A stretch of DNA of 64,000 bases from the NCBI GenBank assembly GCA_002179805.1, contig NAVB01000033.1, positions 1-64,000 of the forward strand, given 5' to 3'. The notes below the pieces were generated by a model. That model made no database searches. It was not told where the DNA came from and was given only the letters and a program-made list of their open reading frames with translations. Origin of the DNA: Acanthamoeba lenticulata. Lineage: Eukaryota; Discosea; Longamoebia; Acanthamoebidae. Shown piece by piece: positions 33,901-45,400 of this stretch. The position numbers and the translations under genes are program-made. Every line of letters begins with the position of its first letter. Positions within the stretch are counted from its first letter, which is position 1.

Positions 33901-34172
33901 TCATCATGTGGCAGGTCCTCACGCGCAAGGAGCCCTTCGGCGGACGCAACTTCATGGGCGTGTCGTTGGACGTGCTCGAGGGCAGACGGCCAGAAGTGCC
34001 GTCAGACTGCGACAAGGCCTTTGCGAAGCTCATGAAGCGGTGTTGGCACGCGCGCGTGGCCAAGCGCCCGTCCATGGAAGACGTCGTCGCCTTCTTCGAT
34101 GCCACCCTTGGCGAAGAGGACCACCTGCAGCCCCGGAACCGCCAGAGCCTCCACACCACGAGCCCTGTATGA
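27979..34172 (+). CDS. receptor K2: 2x PstS-like, EGF, TM, TKL kinase, cyclase-like, TKL kinase
   Basis: Paralogue of K1. Thirteen exons join in frame: 27979-28030, 28126-28208, 28435-28803, 28878-29208, 29281-29416, 29487-29743, 29806-29918, 29999-30226, 30287-30411, 30484-30783, 30850-31492, 31570-33748 and 33841-34172, giving 1715 aa. Signal peptide MRPIACFLLLLLLLHSP. Module 1: SGDVFGAGSSHIDPLL, DWVVTDGPLP, GIWTGAIASWNDSAIQALNP. Module 2: DFGTAITPL, DIYLNKIKKWNDAAIAKLNP. EGF-like CADHGNCSSSTRKCECASGW, then span LPVACLLLAALVGVIFGLLM. Kinase 1, cyclase-like and kinase 2 domains follow as in K1, with VAVK, HRDLK, DFG and APE all kept in both kinases. The cyclase segment has a longer insert (HDRNNHGGAGPNSGEGSF). 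Relative to K1 it lacks two introns and has two extra ones in the ectodomain. All introns are GT-AG. Confidence 0.9.
30247..30271. repeat. (CTTTCG)n hexanucleotide repeat in K2 intron
   Basis: About four CTTTCG units in the intron between 30226 and 30287, forming its pyrimidine tract. Confidence 0.9.
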
Positions 34173-34350
34173 ATAATGAAACAAAGCGACATGACCAGCA
34201 CCTTGAGCTGCTTGGTTGGCCACACGCACACTGCCGTGATACTCAACTTTGCTTTCGCCAAGACGGGAGAAGTAGAGCGCCGTTGGCGGGAATTGGGGCA
34301 GCCACGGCGATTGTCTTTCCGCCAGGCAGTGTAGCAAGAGACAAAAGCAC

Positions 34351-35210
34351 ATGGAGAAACTGCACGGCATCGATGCGTCGCAGGTGGGTGGAGGCTTCTA
34401 CGGCAAATTGCTGGCCGAAGCCAAGGCGCTGCTCGATGGAGAAGATGATTTAATCGCCAATACCGCCAACGTGGCTTCTCTCGTTTATCACGCCCTCAAC
34501 GAGCACCGTCCTGACGCTGTCAACTGGGCACGCGACGTCCCTCAACATCTCATCTCTCGCTTCATCTCTTTTCATGCCATTTTTTAAATAATTAAAAAAT
34601 ATTTAAAATAACAATAACGGTTGGTGCAGGTAGGGTTCTACTTCGTGAGAGGAACGCCTCCTGTTCTCGTGCTCGGGCCCTTCCAGGGTACGTAACCACC
34701 CACGTTGAGTGTGCGAGCTGGTGGAAAGACTGACGCCAGGGCCACATAGGCAAGATCGCGTGCCTCAGGATTCCCAAGGGCAAGGGCGTGTGCGGTGGCG
34801 CCTGGGAGAAACGGCAGACGCTGCTCGTCAAGGTGAGGGTCAACCCTCTTTTTCACTCACTGCCTTCAGCGTCGTTGCTTCCCTTGTTGGTGAGTCTGGC
34901 CTGACACACACCCACACGGCAGGACGTCCACGAGTTCCCGGGCCACATCGCTTGCGACTCGGCCTCCAACTCGGAGATCGTCATTCCCATCATCTCGCCC
35001 ACCACCAACGTGCGTGCGCCCTTTGGTGGAGAGACGCCCTTGCACTTCAGGGCCTCACCCTTTTGCTTGATGACGCAACAGGAGGTGGTCGGTGTGTTTG
35101 ACATCGACTGCCCAACGGTGAATGGGCTCGACGAGACCGATGCGGCAGGACTCGAGGCCATCGCTGCGGTTCTCGCGCAGACGGGCAAGTGGGAACAGCT
35201 GCGCTATTGA
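34351..35210 (+). CDS. free methionine-(R)-sulfoxide reductase (GAF domain)
   Basis: Reduces free methionine-R-sulfoxide, a thiol-dependent repair enzyme shared by bacteria, fungi and protists. It starts at ATG 34351 and ends at TGA 35208-35210. Five exons read MEKLHGIDASQ..., then NW/VGFYFV, GPFQ-GKIACLRIPKGKGVCG, KDVHEFPGHIACDSASNSEI and EVVGVFDIDCP. The family cysteines are visible in GKGVCGGAW and GHIACDSAS. The SEIVIPI block follows. The protein is about 165 aa, the usual size. The first intron appears to begin with GC (donor 34528-34529). Using it restores the universal NWVGFY, whereas the nearest GT donor would insert three residues (ARD). Confidence 0.88.
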
Positions 35211-35307
35211 AAACACAACCAAAAATGAAACTAAACTAAAAGAAAGAAAATAAAATGGTGAATGCTTTGGTATCTATTAGCCCGAGAAGAAGAAGCGGCC
35301 TTCAGAA

Positions 35308-36365
35308 TCACTTGAGGTCCTTGGGGTTCTTCTTGAAGTGCCCAGCAAGCTCTTTGTTGAAGTCCCTCCGCACAAACAAAACCACCGTTTGGTTGGCTGC
35401 ACACCAGAGAAGAACAATGTTTAGAAGCCTCTGGCGAATCAAATCGGGGAAATAGAGAGTGGTCGATGAGTACGGATGAGGGAGGAGTCGACGAGGGGCC
35501 GGTTTTGCCGTCGCTGCTGCCGTCGGAGCTCACGTTCCTTGGCCGCTATGACCTCGTTCTGCTTGCGCCGCTCCTCCTCGCTCTTGGTCAAGCCGGCCAA
35601 GACGCTCGTTATCGTGCTCCGGCTCGTCGTGCTCCGTCCCAACTGCCGTTCGTTTTGCGTTGGTTTGTAGGCGGACACACATACGAGTACGCACAAAGAA
35701 AGGGCTGCACGCACGCAAAAGTCGTTGTGCAGGGCGAGCTTCTCCCACTCACGCACGCGCGGCCGCTTTCTGTTCGTCGTCGGCTTCTTGGCGGGTTCCT
35801 CCTGTTCGTCTTCTTCTTCGTCCTCTTCGCCTTGCGTCGTGGTTGTTGTTGTCGTGCTCGATGGCAGTGCCTCGGTCTTACCATCAGCCTTCTCTTCGCC
35901 GTCGCCTCCACCTTCACCTTGATTTTCGCCATCACCATCGCTATTGTTGCCATTTTCTTCAGCGTCGACTGTGGTTGTTGTTGGAGAAGGACTCGAGCCG
36001 GTATCATTTGTTTTTGTGGCATCGCCCGGGTTTGTCTCCTTCGCCAAGTCCTCTACACCATTGTCGCTCGCGTCCCCACTGGTCCCATCGGTCACTATGC
36101 CGTCGCCCTCGGTCACTGTCGTGACACTGGCAGCCTCGTCGCCGGCTGGCTCGATGCGGGCCCGCTTGGCGGTCGGCTCGCCATCATTGGCGCCTTCCGA
36201 AGGGGCAACATCGGCTGGTGGCGAGAGCGGAGCACCGTTCGAAGAGGACGCAATGGCCTCATACTTACGTCTGAACTTGGGTGGAAGGGCAGCCGGAGGA
36301 GGTAGTTGTGCCGATCCTGGTGCTGTCTTATTAGATACCGTGTCACCTGTGCGCCGAGATTGCAT
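35308..36365 (-). CDS. acidic low-complexity protein with coiled-coil region, function unknown
   Basis: I do not recognise the family. It starts at ATG 36365 (MQSRRTGDTVSNKTAPGS) and ends at TGA 35308-35310. The N-terminal 200 residues are low-complexity and acidic (Ser/Thr/Asp/Glu-rich with TTTTTTT and EEDEEEDEQEE). They contain two putative nuclear-localisation clusters (TAKRARIE and TTNRKRPR). An intron starting GTGCGTGAG leads to a helical, strongly charged segment: SVLAGLTKSEEERRKQNEVI followed by AAKERELRRQQRRQNRPLVD. The last exon encodes NQTVVLFVRRDFNKELAGHF and KKNPKDLK. A nuclear scaffold or regulator is a guess from composition. The conserved-looking C-terminus is the part to search. 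Confidence 0.6.
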
Positions 36366-36644
36366 GAGATGGAAGATGCAAAAGGCAAAAAGCTTCTCTC
36401 AGGCCTTCAATTGGATGTCAATTTTGTAGGCAATTGATTATGCATGAAAGAGATCTGGAGATTAACTAGCAAGGTGTGCCCCGTACTTGATGTCTCATTG
36501 GCGCTCTCGCCGGCGTCGGCCACGGTGACCGACTGTGTCTCCATCATCCCTCTCTCGCGCCAAATTTGATTGTGTTCTGCGTTTATTTTATAATAATAAT
36601 TATTTATTTTCATCTTGTCGACACATTTGTGCCATTTTTTGCTT

Positions 36645-38819
36645 TCATGCCAGCCTGGCCGCGAATCGGCGCACCTCGGCGGCTAGCGCGGCGTCGTCCT
36701 CCAGCCGGCTCCACGCAACGATCCGCTGCATCAACGCCCCGGCGTCCATCTCAGATGCGGCCTCCGTCGCGCTGTCGTCGGCCGCGGCTTGTGAAGTCGA
36801 CGATGATGACGACGATGCCGCCGGCTGTTGTCGGCCTCCATCAGCGCCACTGCCCTCGTGTCCTCCTTCGCTCTCGGCTGTCTTGACTTCGGCACCAGAG
36901 GATGCGGAGGCAAGAGAAGGAGGATGCTGCTGCAGACGGCTTCGCTGCTCAATGTCGGCAAGAAAGGGGAGCGACGGGCGCGTGGCTCGGATAGACTGAA
37001 TGGCCGTGGCGATGAGTTGCATCCAGTAGGCCTTGTCTGTCGACCACAGCGTATACTCTTTCGCTGCCGCGACAAGACGAAACGCGTATCGATCTGCCGT
37101 GTCATTGCATGACAAGATTATAGCAGCGCACATCAGTCGTCGTTGGTTTCTTCATTATTGGTGGCATTGTGCAACGTACCCTTGAGCTCGTCGGCTGCTG
37201 GCTCTTCAACCCGCAGCATCTCGAGAGGCTCGAGGAAGTCGACCTTCATGTTATTCTTATGCTTCTTCTTTGTACAGAGTAGAACATCGTTGAAGAGGAA
37301 GAGCCGTCGCTCCTTCTGGGCCTTCCCGACGAGCGACATTACGTCGCCTTGGTACACAAACCGGCGGTGCGGCTGCGCTAGCGACGTATTGTACTGCACG
37401 ACGCGTTAGAACGATGCACTGCAGAAAAATAAGAAGACATGAGGCACGAACGTCGCCGATGAGCTGGCTCTGAATGGTAATGACCTTGTCGATGTTCTTG
37501 CGCTGGTTGGCCAGTTTATCCGCGTGATCCACCGCCGCATTGACCTGCTGCAGGGCTGGTGCGCGAGCGCATATCATTTCCCTCCTTCGCGTAAGTCTTC
37601 TTCCTCACGCTGCTCGAAAGGGGCGATTTAGGGAAGGAGTACCGGCGTGCAGGGCCTCGTACTCGGGGTGGTCGCGGGGCGTCTCGCACACCAAGTCCTG
37701 CACATCAGCGTCATGAGCAGTGGCGGTCGCTTCATCAAGCGAGCAAGTGGGGCTGTTCTGTGGAGTCGAACCTTCAAAAGGGAGTAGTAGGCCAGAATGC
37801 GCTGGATGGGCAGGTAGAGGAAGCTGAGGAAATTCTTGGAGGGCGACGGCACGACAACGTTGCCGCTTCCGAAGCCGTTCCACTCTTCACACCCTGCGGG
37901 CGGCTTCACGTGCTTCACGCTCACGCTCTGCAACATCCGGGCACGCATGAACGAATCACATCAGGCCATATTGTCGCAAGTAGCATCAAGTGGGAGGGAA
38001 GTAGACCTCGATGAAGGACGCAAACTCTTTGTTCTTTTTACACTTCTCGTAGTGGTCCATCGCTTGGGCGTAGTTCTCATTGTACTGCGCATAGAGCTGC
38101 CGCAACATGGGCAACTAGTTTCTCACCGCCAATCACCAACCAACACACCAAAGGAAACAAGCAGGCTGGTGAGAGCAGGCGAACAAGAGGCCAAGGCAAG
38201 CCAACGTCTCATGTACCATTTCGAGAAAGAGATCACCGAAGCCGCGCTCATCTTCGAGGGCGCTCTCCAGCTGGTTGAGAAACTCGACGTTCCATCGTCG
38301 GATGAGCTCTAGATTGCAAAGGATGCTCTGCAGCTCGTCGTTGGAGAGGATCTTCTTGTCGCGAAGAGGAATCACGTAGTCGTGCAGGAATGCGTTCAGA
38401 TTTTGCACGTGGGCGCGCTCGGACGAAAGCAGTTCCTCCACGAGCTTCTCTCTACGGTTCACTGCTGGTGCAGCAGCGAGTAGCGCGGGTACAGGTGTAG
38501 GAGTTGCCGTTCCTGACGCAGCTGCGCCACTCGAAGGAACAGGCAGCACGCAGGCGCTTGTTGTACCGTCACCCTTGCTCTTCTGCCTTTTATGATGTGC
38601 AGATTTCTTCTCCTTCTTCATAGTGCGCCCATCGTCTGCTTTGTCGTCCAAGGGCGGGGCAGAAGATGAAGACACTGCTGGAAGCAGAAGGAGTGACGTA
38701 TCGGTTGGTGTCTGTGGTACGAGAGCCGTTCTTTCCTTCTCTCGTCGGCTCCCCTTCCGCTTCGGCTTAGCCTTTGCAGAGGCGGGCGGCCCGCCCAGCT
38801 CATCTTCGCCGCCCAACAT
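36645..38819 (-). CDS. RhoGEF (Dbl-homology plus PH domain)
   Basis: Exchange factor for Rho/Rac GTPases. The likely start is ATG 38819 (MLGGEDELGGPPASAKAKPK); a longer frame upstream begins only at a TTG. A basic, Ser/Ala-rich leader precedes the DH domain. CR1-like RREKLVEELLSSERAHVQNL is followed by LSNDELQSILCNLELIRRWN, LRQLYAQYNENYAQAMDHYE, and the conserved helix FLSFLYLPIQRILAYYSLLK (family pattern LIxPVQRIxxYxLLL). VNAAVDHADKLANQRKNIDK closes the DH domain. The PH domain reads RRFVYQGDVMSLVG, RRLFLFNDVLLCTKK, MKVDFLEPLEMLRVEE, then DRYAFRLVAAAKEYTLWSTD and AYWMQLIATAIQS. The C-terminal 110 residues are Ser/Ala-rich with a final helix. The stop is at 36645. About eight exons. Confidence 0.82.
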
Positions 38820-38962
38820 CAATAGCCTGTTCTCATAAAATTGAGCTAAAATAAATACTGCTGCGAGAAATGTGAGGTATTCCTTACTGTCGACAAGAAG
38901 CGTTCTTTGTGGCTTGTTGTGAATTGGAGCGGAGGAGCCATTTCGACCGGTCAAAACATAAG

Positions 38963-39938
38963 ATGCAGCGGAGAGAAGGGGACTGGGATTGTCCTAACTG
39001 CGGGGACATGAACTTTGCTTCCAGGTCCATATGCCGGAAGTGTTCTTCTCCCAAATCGGGCGCGATCGGTGGAGGAGGAGACGAGGGCGGAGTGTTGTTG
39101 GGAAACGGCGGCGGGGCGGCTCCTGGAGGCGAGGAGGGGGTTGGTGTGCCGGCTATACATTTTGCAATTATTGTTATGTTTTTTGTCTTAATCTGGCTGA
39201 TTTTCCATTGTCTTTTTTGTGCAGCGCCAGCAGCACGCACATCCGTCTAAGCCCGGCGACTGGTATTGCCCCAACTGTCGGGACCTGAACTTCGCATCAA
39301 GGACAGTGTGCCGAAAGTGCCAGACGCCACATCCTGATCACTCCAACGCCCGACCAGGCGACTGGCTCTGCCGCAGCTGCAGCGAGCTCAACTTCGCCTC
39401 GCGCTTCGTTTGCCGTAAGTGCAGCGCGCCGCACCCGCGTCCTCCGCCGCACCAGTTCTTCGGCAACATGGGCCTCAACGCCATGGGCGCCCTCGGGGCC
39501 ATGGGCCACCATGGCTTCCCAGGCTTCTTCGGCCTGCCGCCGCACCCTCAGCTCGGTGGCCACTTTGGCGCCCTCGGAGGCGGCCATGCATCGCACGCGA
39601 AGCCGGGCGACTGGTACTGCCTCAAGTGCAACGAGCTCAACTTTGCTTCGCGCACGGCGTGCCGCAGCTGCCAGACGCCGTTCCAGCCCAGCCAGCCACG
39701 CGTGGGCGTCAAGTCAGGCGACTGGGTGTGCACCAAGTGCGCCGACCTCAACTTTGCCTCACGTACGGCGTGCCGCAAGTGCGGCCTCTCGCGGGAGGAG
39801 GCCTCCACCAACGTCGGTGTCGTGGGTCCCTCTGGCGCTGTGGAGGAGGGTGGTGCCTTGGATGTCTCTGGTGGTGGGGACGCTGTCACGGCCTCTGCCG
39901 ATCATGGTGTCGGCCTTGGCGAGATCGCCGAGCAGTAA
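38963..39938 (+). CDS. five-finger RanBP2-type zinc-finger protein
   Basis: Likely a single-stranded RNA-binding protein, since ZRANB2-type fingers with W, N and R at these positions bind GGU-like RNA. The start is ATG 38963. One intron runs from a donor near 39144 to an acceptor before 39225. Five fingers fit GDWxC-x2-C-xx-LNFASR-xx-C-x2-C: WDCPNCGDMNFASRSICRKC, WYCPNCRDLNFASRTVCRKC, WLCRSCSELNFASRFVCRKC, WYCLKCNELNFASRTACRSC and WVCTKCADLNFASRTACRKC. Between fingers 3 and 4 lies a Gly/Met/His/Pro linker (MGALGAMGHHGFPGFFGLPP). The tail is Gly/Val/Ala-rich. The gene is divergent from the RhoGEF gene, with about 145 bases between the start codons. Confidence 0.88.
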
Positions 39939-40337
39939 AATGGCCTCGAGCCCAACACAGGAAAGTATGACTGTCCACGTTTCGGGTCATACAACCAAAC
40001 ACTCATTAATGACCGTTCCGCACAAGGATTACAATTATTTCAACAATGTTCGCCTATTCGTACGTATCCACGCTTGAAATGCCAGCAGCAAGATGGGCCA
40101 GGATGGGATTTCGATGCCTTTTTCCATTTGCATGGCCAATTGAATTCAACACCTAACTGGCGCAACAGGGGAAAGGGGGAAGAGGAAGAGAGAGGAAGAG
40201 AAGACCGTGACCGGCGACAAAGCAACGATTTCCACCGTGCTGCCACAAATCGTTGTCTTTCCTGCACGTTCCGTCCGCTGGCCTCTCGAATCAAGACGTG
40301 AACTGCACAAATCGCCACGCTCTTGAGGAAGCTTGCC
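39939..40337. other. intergenic, no gene supported
   Basis: 3' region of the zinc-finger gene and promoter of the GPCR gene. A minus-strand frame of 99 codons (40040-40339) overlaps the GPCR start and has no recognisable domain. Confidence 0.5.
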
Positions 40338-42247
40338 ATGGAAGCTTCGCATCGGTTCGCGGCTGATGCCTTTCAGTGGAGCGAGTGGCAAACGACGTTG
40401 CTGGATAGCCTTGTCACGGCATCTTGTTCGCTTTCCATTCTCGGCTGCTTCTTCATCTTTCTTTCCTACGCACTCTGGCGGGATCTGCGCACCACACCGC
40501 GTTTTATGCTCGTGTGCCTCTCGATTGCCGATCTAATCACCGCTTCTGGTGCTTGCATTCACTCTCTCTTTTCATTTTAATTAAATTACTCTATTTTATT
40601 CCCTATTTATTCACTCTTGCGTTTGTTTGCTGCAGGCAACATGTTTGGCGTGTTCTACCGAAGCAACGGGGTTGTGTGCACTGTCCAGAGCGCCTTCACA
40701 TCAACTTCCTCCATTTCCTCCTTCTTGTGGACCGTTTCCATCGGTGCGTCTCCACCCCTCATTCGCCAGCTTGCTCTTTCTTTTCTCATGTTCCTTCCAT
40801 GAAACAGGCACACACCTTTACCTTTCGATGTTGAAGAGCACCAAGAAGCGCAACCTTCAGCCTGTCTATCACTGCGTGTCGTGGGGTGTGCCCCTCATCA
40901 TCCTCATCATTGGTCTCTCGTTCGAGGCCCTGGGTACGTCGCCCCTGGCGCCCTGATCGTAATTCTGGCTTGACGTAGCTCGACCACTCAACACTCTTCT
41001 CGTCCTGTTGTGGCCACGTCAGGCGCCGACGACTTCTCACAAGCTGTGGGCTGGTGCTGGATCTCGGGCGAGGTGGCACATCCTCTCTTTTGGTCCTTCT
41101 TCGTAGGCAAGGCCGAGGAGATCACCTCCTACATCGTCGTACGCCTTTTTTGCCTTTTTTCAAATTTATTATTTTTATTATTAAAGTTATACGAATAATC
41201 AAAAGAATCAAAATTCAAGAATTATTTTTGTGATAATTTTTTTTGGACCGAACAAATGCAGACATTCTTGCTCTACGCGCTGACGTTGTGGCGTCTGCAC
41301 CGACGAGTAAACAGCGTACGTCGCGCTTAACCTTTTCGTTGATGGCGATGACGGTGATGTACTGAAACACGTTCGGGTTTAGGGCCTTTTGCCGAGTAAG
41401 AACGTGCGCAAAGTGATCCACCAAGTTGACCGAAAGCTCATGGTAGGCGCCTCTTCTTTCTCTCTTGTTCTCTCTTCGTGGCGAGAATCTGACACGCCTG
41501 GCGTCGTCATGTGGGCGGGCCACCCAGCTGGTGCCGCTGGTGTTCATCTTGGTGCGCATTTGGGGCACCACACGATTCCTGCTGGTGAGCGCCGGCTTCA
41601 TCCGTATGGACATCTACTGGATGGTTGTCCTTCAGGTGCCCTTCTCCTCCTCTCTTTTGATCCTCATCATCGTTCTCGTGTTCTTCTTCTTCTTCTTCTT
41701 CTTCATCACTGATGGCGCGGCGATGGCGGTGCAGGGCATCGGCGATTCGGCGCAAGGCTTCGCCAACTTCCTGCTGTTTTGCGTGTTCACGTCAAAAGTG
41801 CGCAACAAGTACATCAACCTCGTGCGTCGAGCCTTCTGCCTCCGCCCCTACAGCGGTACCATCACCACCACCGATGCTTGAGGCTGTTGAGGCGGATGTT
41901 CTTACGTATTTTTTTGTTTTTTTTTGGTTTTTGTTTTTGTTTATTTGTGTTTTGTGTTTTTTTTTAAAAAAAATGCAGAGGTGTCATTGTTGGATGAAGA
42001 CAGCAAGCCGAAGAGCCACCACTCGATCCAGTACGGGTCCGACGTCACACGCTCGTTCATGCCGGGCGTGCGGGTCTACTACTCGGATGGCGAGTCCGAG
42101 CAGTCGCTCTCGTCGTCGCCGCCCGCCACCATCATCGCCAAGGCGGCAGCGACCTCCTCCAAGCCCATAACGACGACAACAACGACGAAGGTCGTGCTCA
42201 GTAGCGCGACCCCGCCGAGCGAGAGCTCCCTCGCGCGACACTTGTAA
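40338..42247 (+). CDS. cAMP-receptor-like (Crl) seven-span GPCR
   Basis: A G-protein-coupled receptor of the Dictyostelium cAR/Crl group. The start is ATG 40338 (MEASHRFAADAF). Spans appear in order: LVTASCSLSILGCFFIFLSY; FMLVCLSIADLITASG; the TM3 segment CTVQSAFTSTSSISSFLWTV; YHCVSWGVPLIILIIGLSFE; LFWSFFVGKAEEITSYIV with FLLYALTLWRLHRR; LVPLVFILVRIWGTTRFLLV; and GFANFLLFCVFTSKVRNKYI. The usual second-loop cysteine is in VGWCWISG. The cytoplasmic tail is Ser/Thr-rich (SVTR..., TTTTTTK), suited to phosphorylation, and ends SSLARHL with a TAA at 42245-42247. About ten exons, with very T-rich introns. Ligand unknown. It converges on receptor K3, 178 bases away. Confidence 0.82.
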
Positions 42248-42425
42248 CGAACGACAGCCGACTCCCTGGCCTCTTTCTTGTACACACAAACACACACGCA
42301 CAACGCAACAACCACAATACCTTTCTGCACACGACTTTCTCCTATTTCTGGTTGAAGAAGATGGTAATGGTGGCAATCAAGCACAGGGCGCTCATCGAGC
42401 GGGCGTGGCAACTGCTGTCCGAGGG

Positions 42426-45400
42426 CTACACAAAATCGTGTGGAGGACAATGCTCCGGTGTTTGGCCAGAGTCCGCTTCGCTGAGGGCTTGGCTCAAGAA
42501 GGCGACGACGTCTTCCATTGAAGGGCGCTTGTCAGGCGAGCCGCGCCAGCACTTCTTCATGAGCTTCTTGTAGGCGAGTGCGCAGTCGTGCGGAACGGCC
42601 GGCCGGCGGCCCTCGAGCACGTCCAGCGACACGCCCATGAAGTTGAGCCCGGCGTAGGGCTGCTTCCTCGTGAGGACCTGCCACATGATGACGCCGAACG
42701 AGAACACATCGGCCCGCTCGTCGTACTTCTCTCCTCGCAAGATCTCCGGCGCTGTTGGTGGTTTGTTTGCGTACATAGAGAGAGAGAGAGAGTCAGCAAA
42801 GGTGTTCACGTGCGTGTCGGACGTGAGCCAACGGCGGGGAGTGGTGTACCAGTCCAACAGGGGGTGCCGCAGCGAGTCATGGTGGCGTTCTCCTCCTTGA
42901 TGCGCGCAAACCCAAAGTCGGCCACTTTCACGTTCCAGTTCTCGTCCACGAGCAGGTTCGACGGCTTCAGGTCCCGATGCACGATCACCGGCGACAGCGA
43001 GTGCAGGTAGTTGATCCCCACCGCCGCCGACCGCAGCATGCTCAGCCGCTGCTTCCACGGCAGCTTGTGCGCGTGGTGCTCGTCGAGGAGGATGTCCTTG
43101 AGCGAGCCCTGCTTGACAAACTCGGTCACGATGCACAGGTTGGGCGGGTGGAGGCACGCGCCCACGAAGAGCACGATGTTGGGGTGGTGGAGCTCGGACA
43201 AAAAGGCCATCTCGGCGCGGAACTCGAGCATGCGCCGCTCGTCGAGCTTCTGCTTGATGAACCGCTTCACCGCCACGTCGACGCCCTTCCAGCGGCCGCG
43301 GAGCACGACGCCAAAGGAGCCCACGCCGACCTGGCGGCCGAGCGAGATCTCGTGGAAGTCGATCACCCATCGGCACAGGTTGGCCGACGTAAGGATCTGG
43401 CGCTCGTCAAAGACGTTCTCCTCCTCGTCCTCGCTGGCGTCCCGCTCGACCAAGGCGTCTCGTCCTTCGAGCCCGGCGACCTGTAGCTCAAAGAGCTTCT
43501 CGACGCCCTTGAGCCCCGATCTGGGCCTTCGAGGTACGGCCGTGAGCCGCGGCGCTGTCCTGCGCCAGCCATCGCCGTGGTCGTCGTCTGCGTCGTCGCT
43601 CAAGGCAGTCGCGGCTTCGGCGAGGAGCTTACGCTGCGCGACGTTAGAGACGAGCACTTGGCCGCCCCGGGCCAGCGCCGTGATGCGCGCCACGGCGTTA
43701 AGCACCGGCCCATGATACTCCACCCGCCGTGTCATGGCGTCGCATGTCGTCTGTGGCGAGCCGGCGTGGACGCCCATCCGCACACGCAAGCCGCGGAAGA
43801 GCACGCGAGCCTCGGCATCATCTCCGTCGTCGTCGTCCCGCTGCTCGGCCGCGGCCGGGTGGTCGAGCAGCTCGGCGGGCCACTCGACGGCGAGCAGCTC
43901 GCGCTGTACGTCGGCGCACCACTCGACCGCCGCCCGCGCCTCGGCAAACGCCACGCAGAAGGAGCCCTCTCCCGTGCGCGGGGACTCATAGCCGCCGTGC
44001 TTGGCGAGGAGGCGTCGGAGGAGCGCGTTGTGGAGGAGCGTGGCGTCGCACATGGCGGCCGGGTGGGCCGCCCAGAGCGAGCCCGCGCGTGCGATGTCGG
44101 AGAACACGAGCACGACTTCGCCCTCTGGTGGTGCTAGCGCTTGGACCTTTGATATGATCGTCCACGCCATGGGCGTGGCCGTGTCTGAAGCTGAGGCCGA
44201 GCCAAAGCTGGCGCCCGACAGGGGCGCGTTTTGGTTGGACGACGGGCAGCTGGGCAAGGATGCAGAGGACGAGTCCGAGGTGGCGAGCGGGGAATCGCTG
44301 CCCAGCATGTCGCCCGACATGACGCCGAGGCGCGTCATGCACTCGAGGAAGGTGGGCCGGACCGACGGGTCGACGTGCCAGCAGCTCGTCACCAGCTCGG
44401 CGTAGGCCCGCGGCATGCCGCCATTGTCGGCCTCGGCAGCGTCGGCGCCATCGGGGACCACGCGCGGGAGAGCGGGCCGGAGGTTGTCCCGCAGGACCGC
44501 GACGGCGATAGCAGCGGGCGTGAGGCCCAAGTAGGGCTGCTCGCGCGTGAACAGCTCCCACAGAATGATCCCGAACGAGTACACGTCCCCGCGCGCCAAG
44601 TCGGCCTCCAGCGACTCGTTGAGGATCTCTGGTGCCGTCCAGTGCACTGTGCCCAGGCCGCCGCCGTTGGGGGAGCCTTTCTTGAGGTCGTCGCGGAACT
44701 TGGTGAGGCCAAAGTCAGACACCTTGAGGTTCCACTTGTTGTCGAGCAGCAGGTTGAGCGACTTGAGGTCGCGGTGCACGATGCCCGACGAGTGCAAAAA
44801 GTGCATGCCCTTGGCCGCCTGGTAGGCCATCTTGAGCCGGAGCCTGTAGGGCAGGTTCGGGATGAGCTCGTTGTGCAGCAGCTGCTCGCGCGACCTCCTC
44901 ACAGTCAGCCTGTGCGGTCACAATGGCCAAAGGCGAGGCGGACAAGGAGACGTACGTCAAAGAGGGAGCCGAGGGCCATGAACTCCATGACGATGCACAT
45001 CTTGGGCGGCTTAACCGACGCCGCCATGAACAGCACCACGTTCGGATGTCGCAGCGCCGTCATCACGCGCACCTCCTCCTTGAAGCTGCGCTCCATCTCG
45101 CGCGTAATCGTCTGCTTTAGATGCGGCGATGACGAGAAGGAGGACGAGTCCAGCGAGGCGACGGAGGCGGGAATCATCTTGACCGCCACCTCGGTCCCGC
45201 GCCACTTGGCCTTGTAGACAGCGCCGTAGCCGCCGGTCCCGAGCAGTTCGCCCATCTCGAGCTCGTCGGTATCGATCTCCCAGTCCTCCCGCTCGCGCCG
45301 CTTGCGCTCCATCATCACCAGCTGGCCGCCGATGACGCCCACGAGCAGGGTCACCACGAAGCAGACCAGCGGCAGCACGAGGCCCAGCGCCAGGCCCAGG

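Noticed and set aside
38820..38954. N-terminal extension of the RhoGEF frame up to 38954
   Set aside because: It begins only at a TTG and reaches toward the start of the divergent zinc-finger gene. The ATG at 38819 is a better start.
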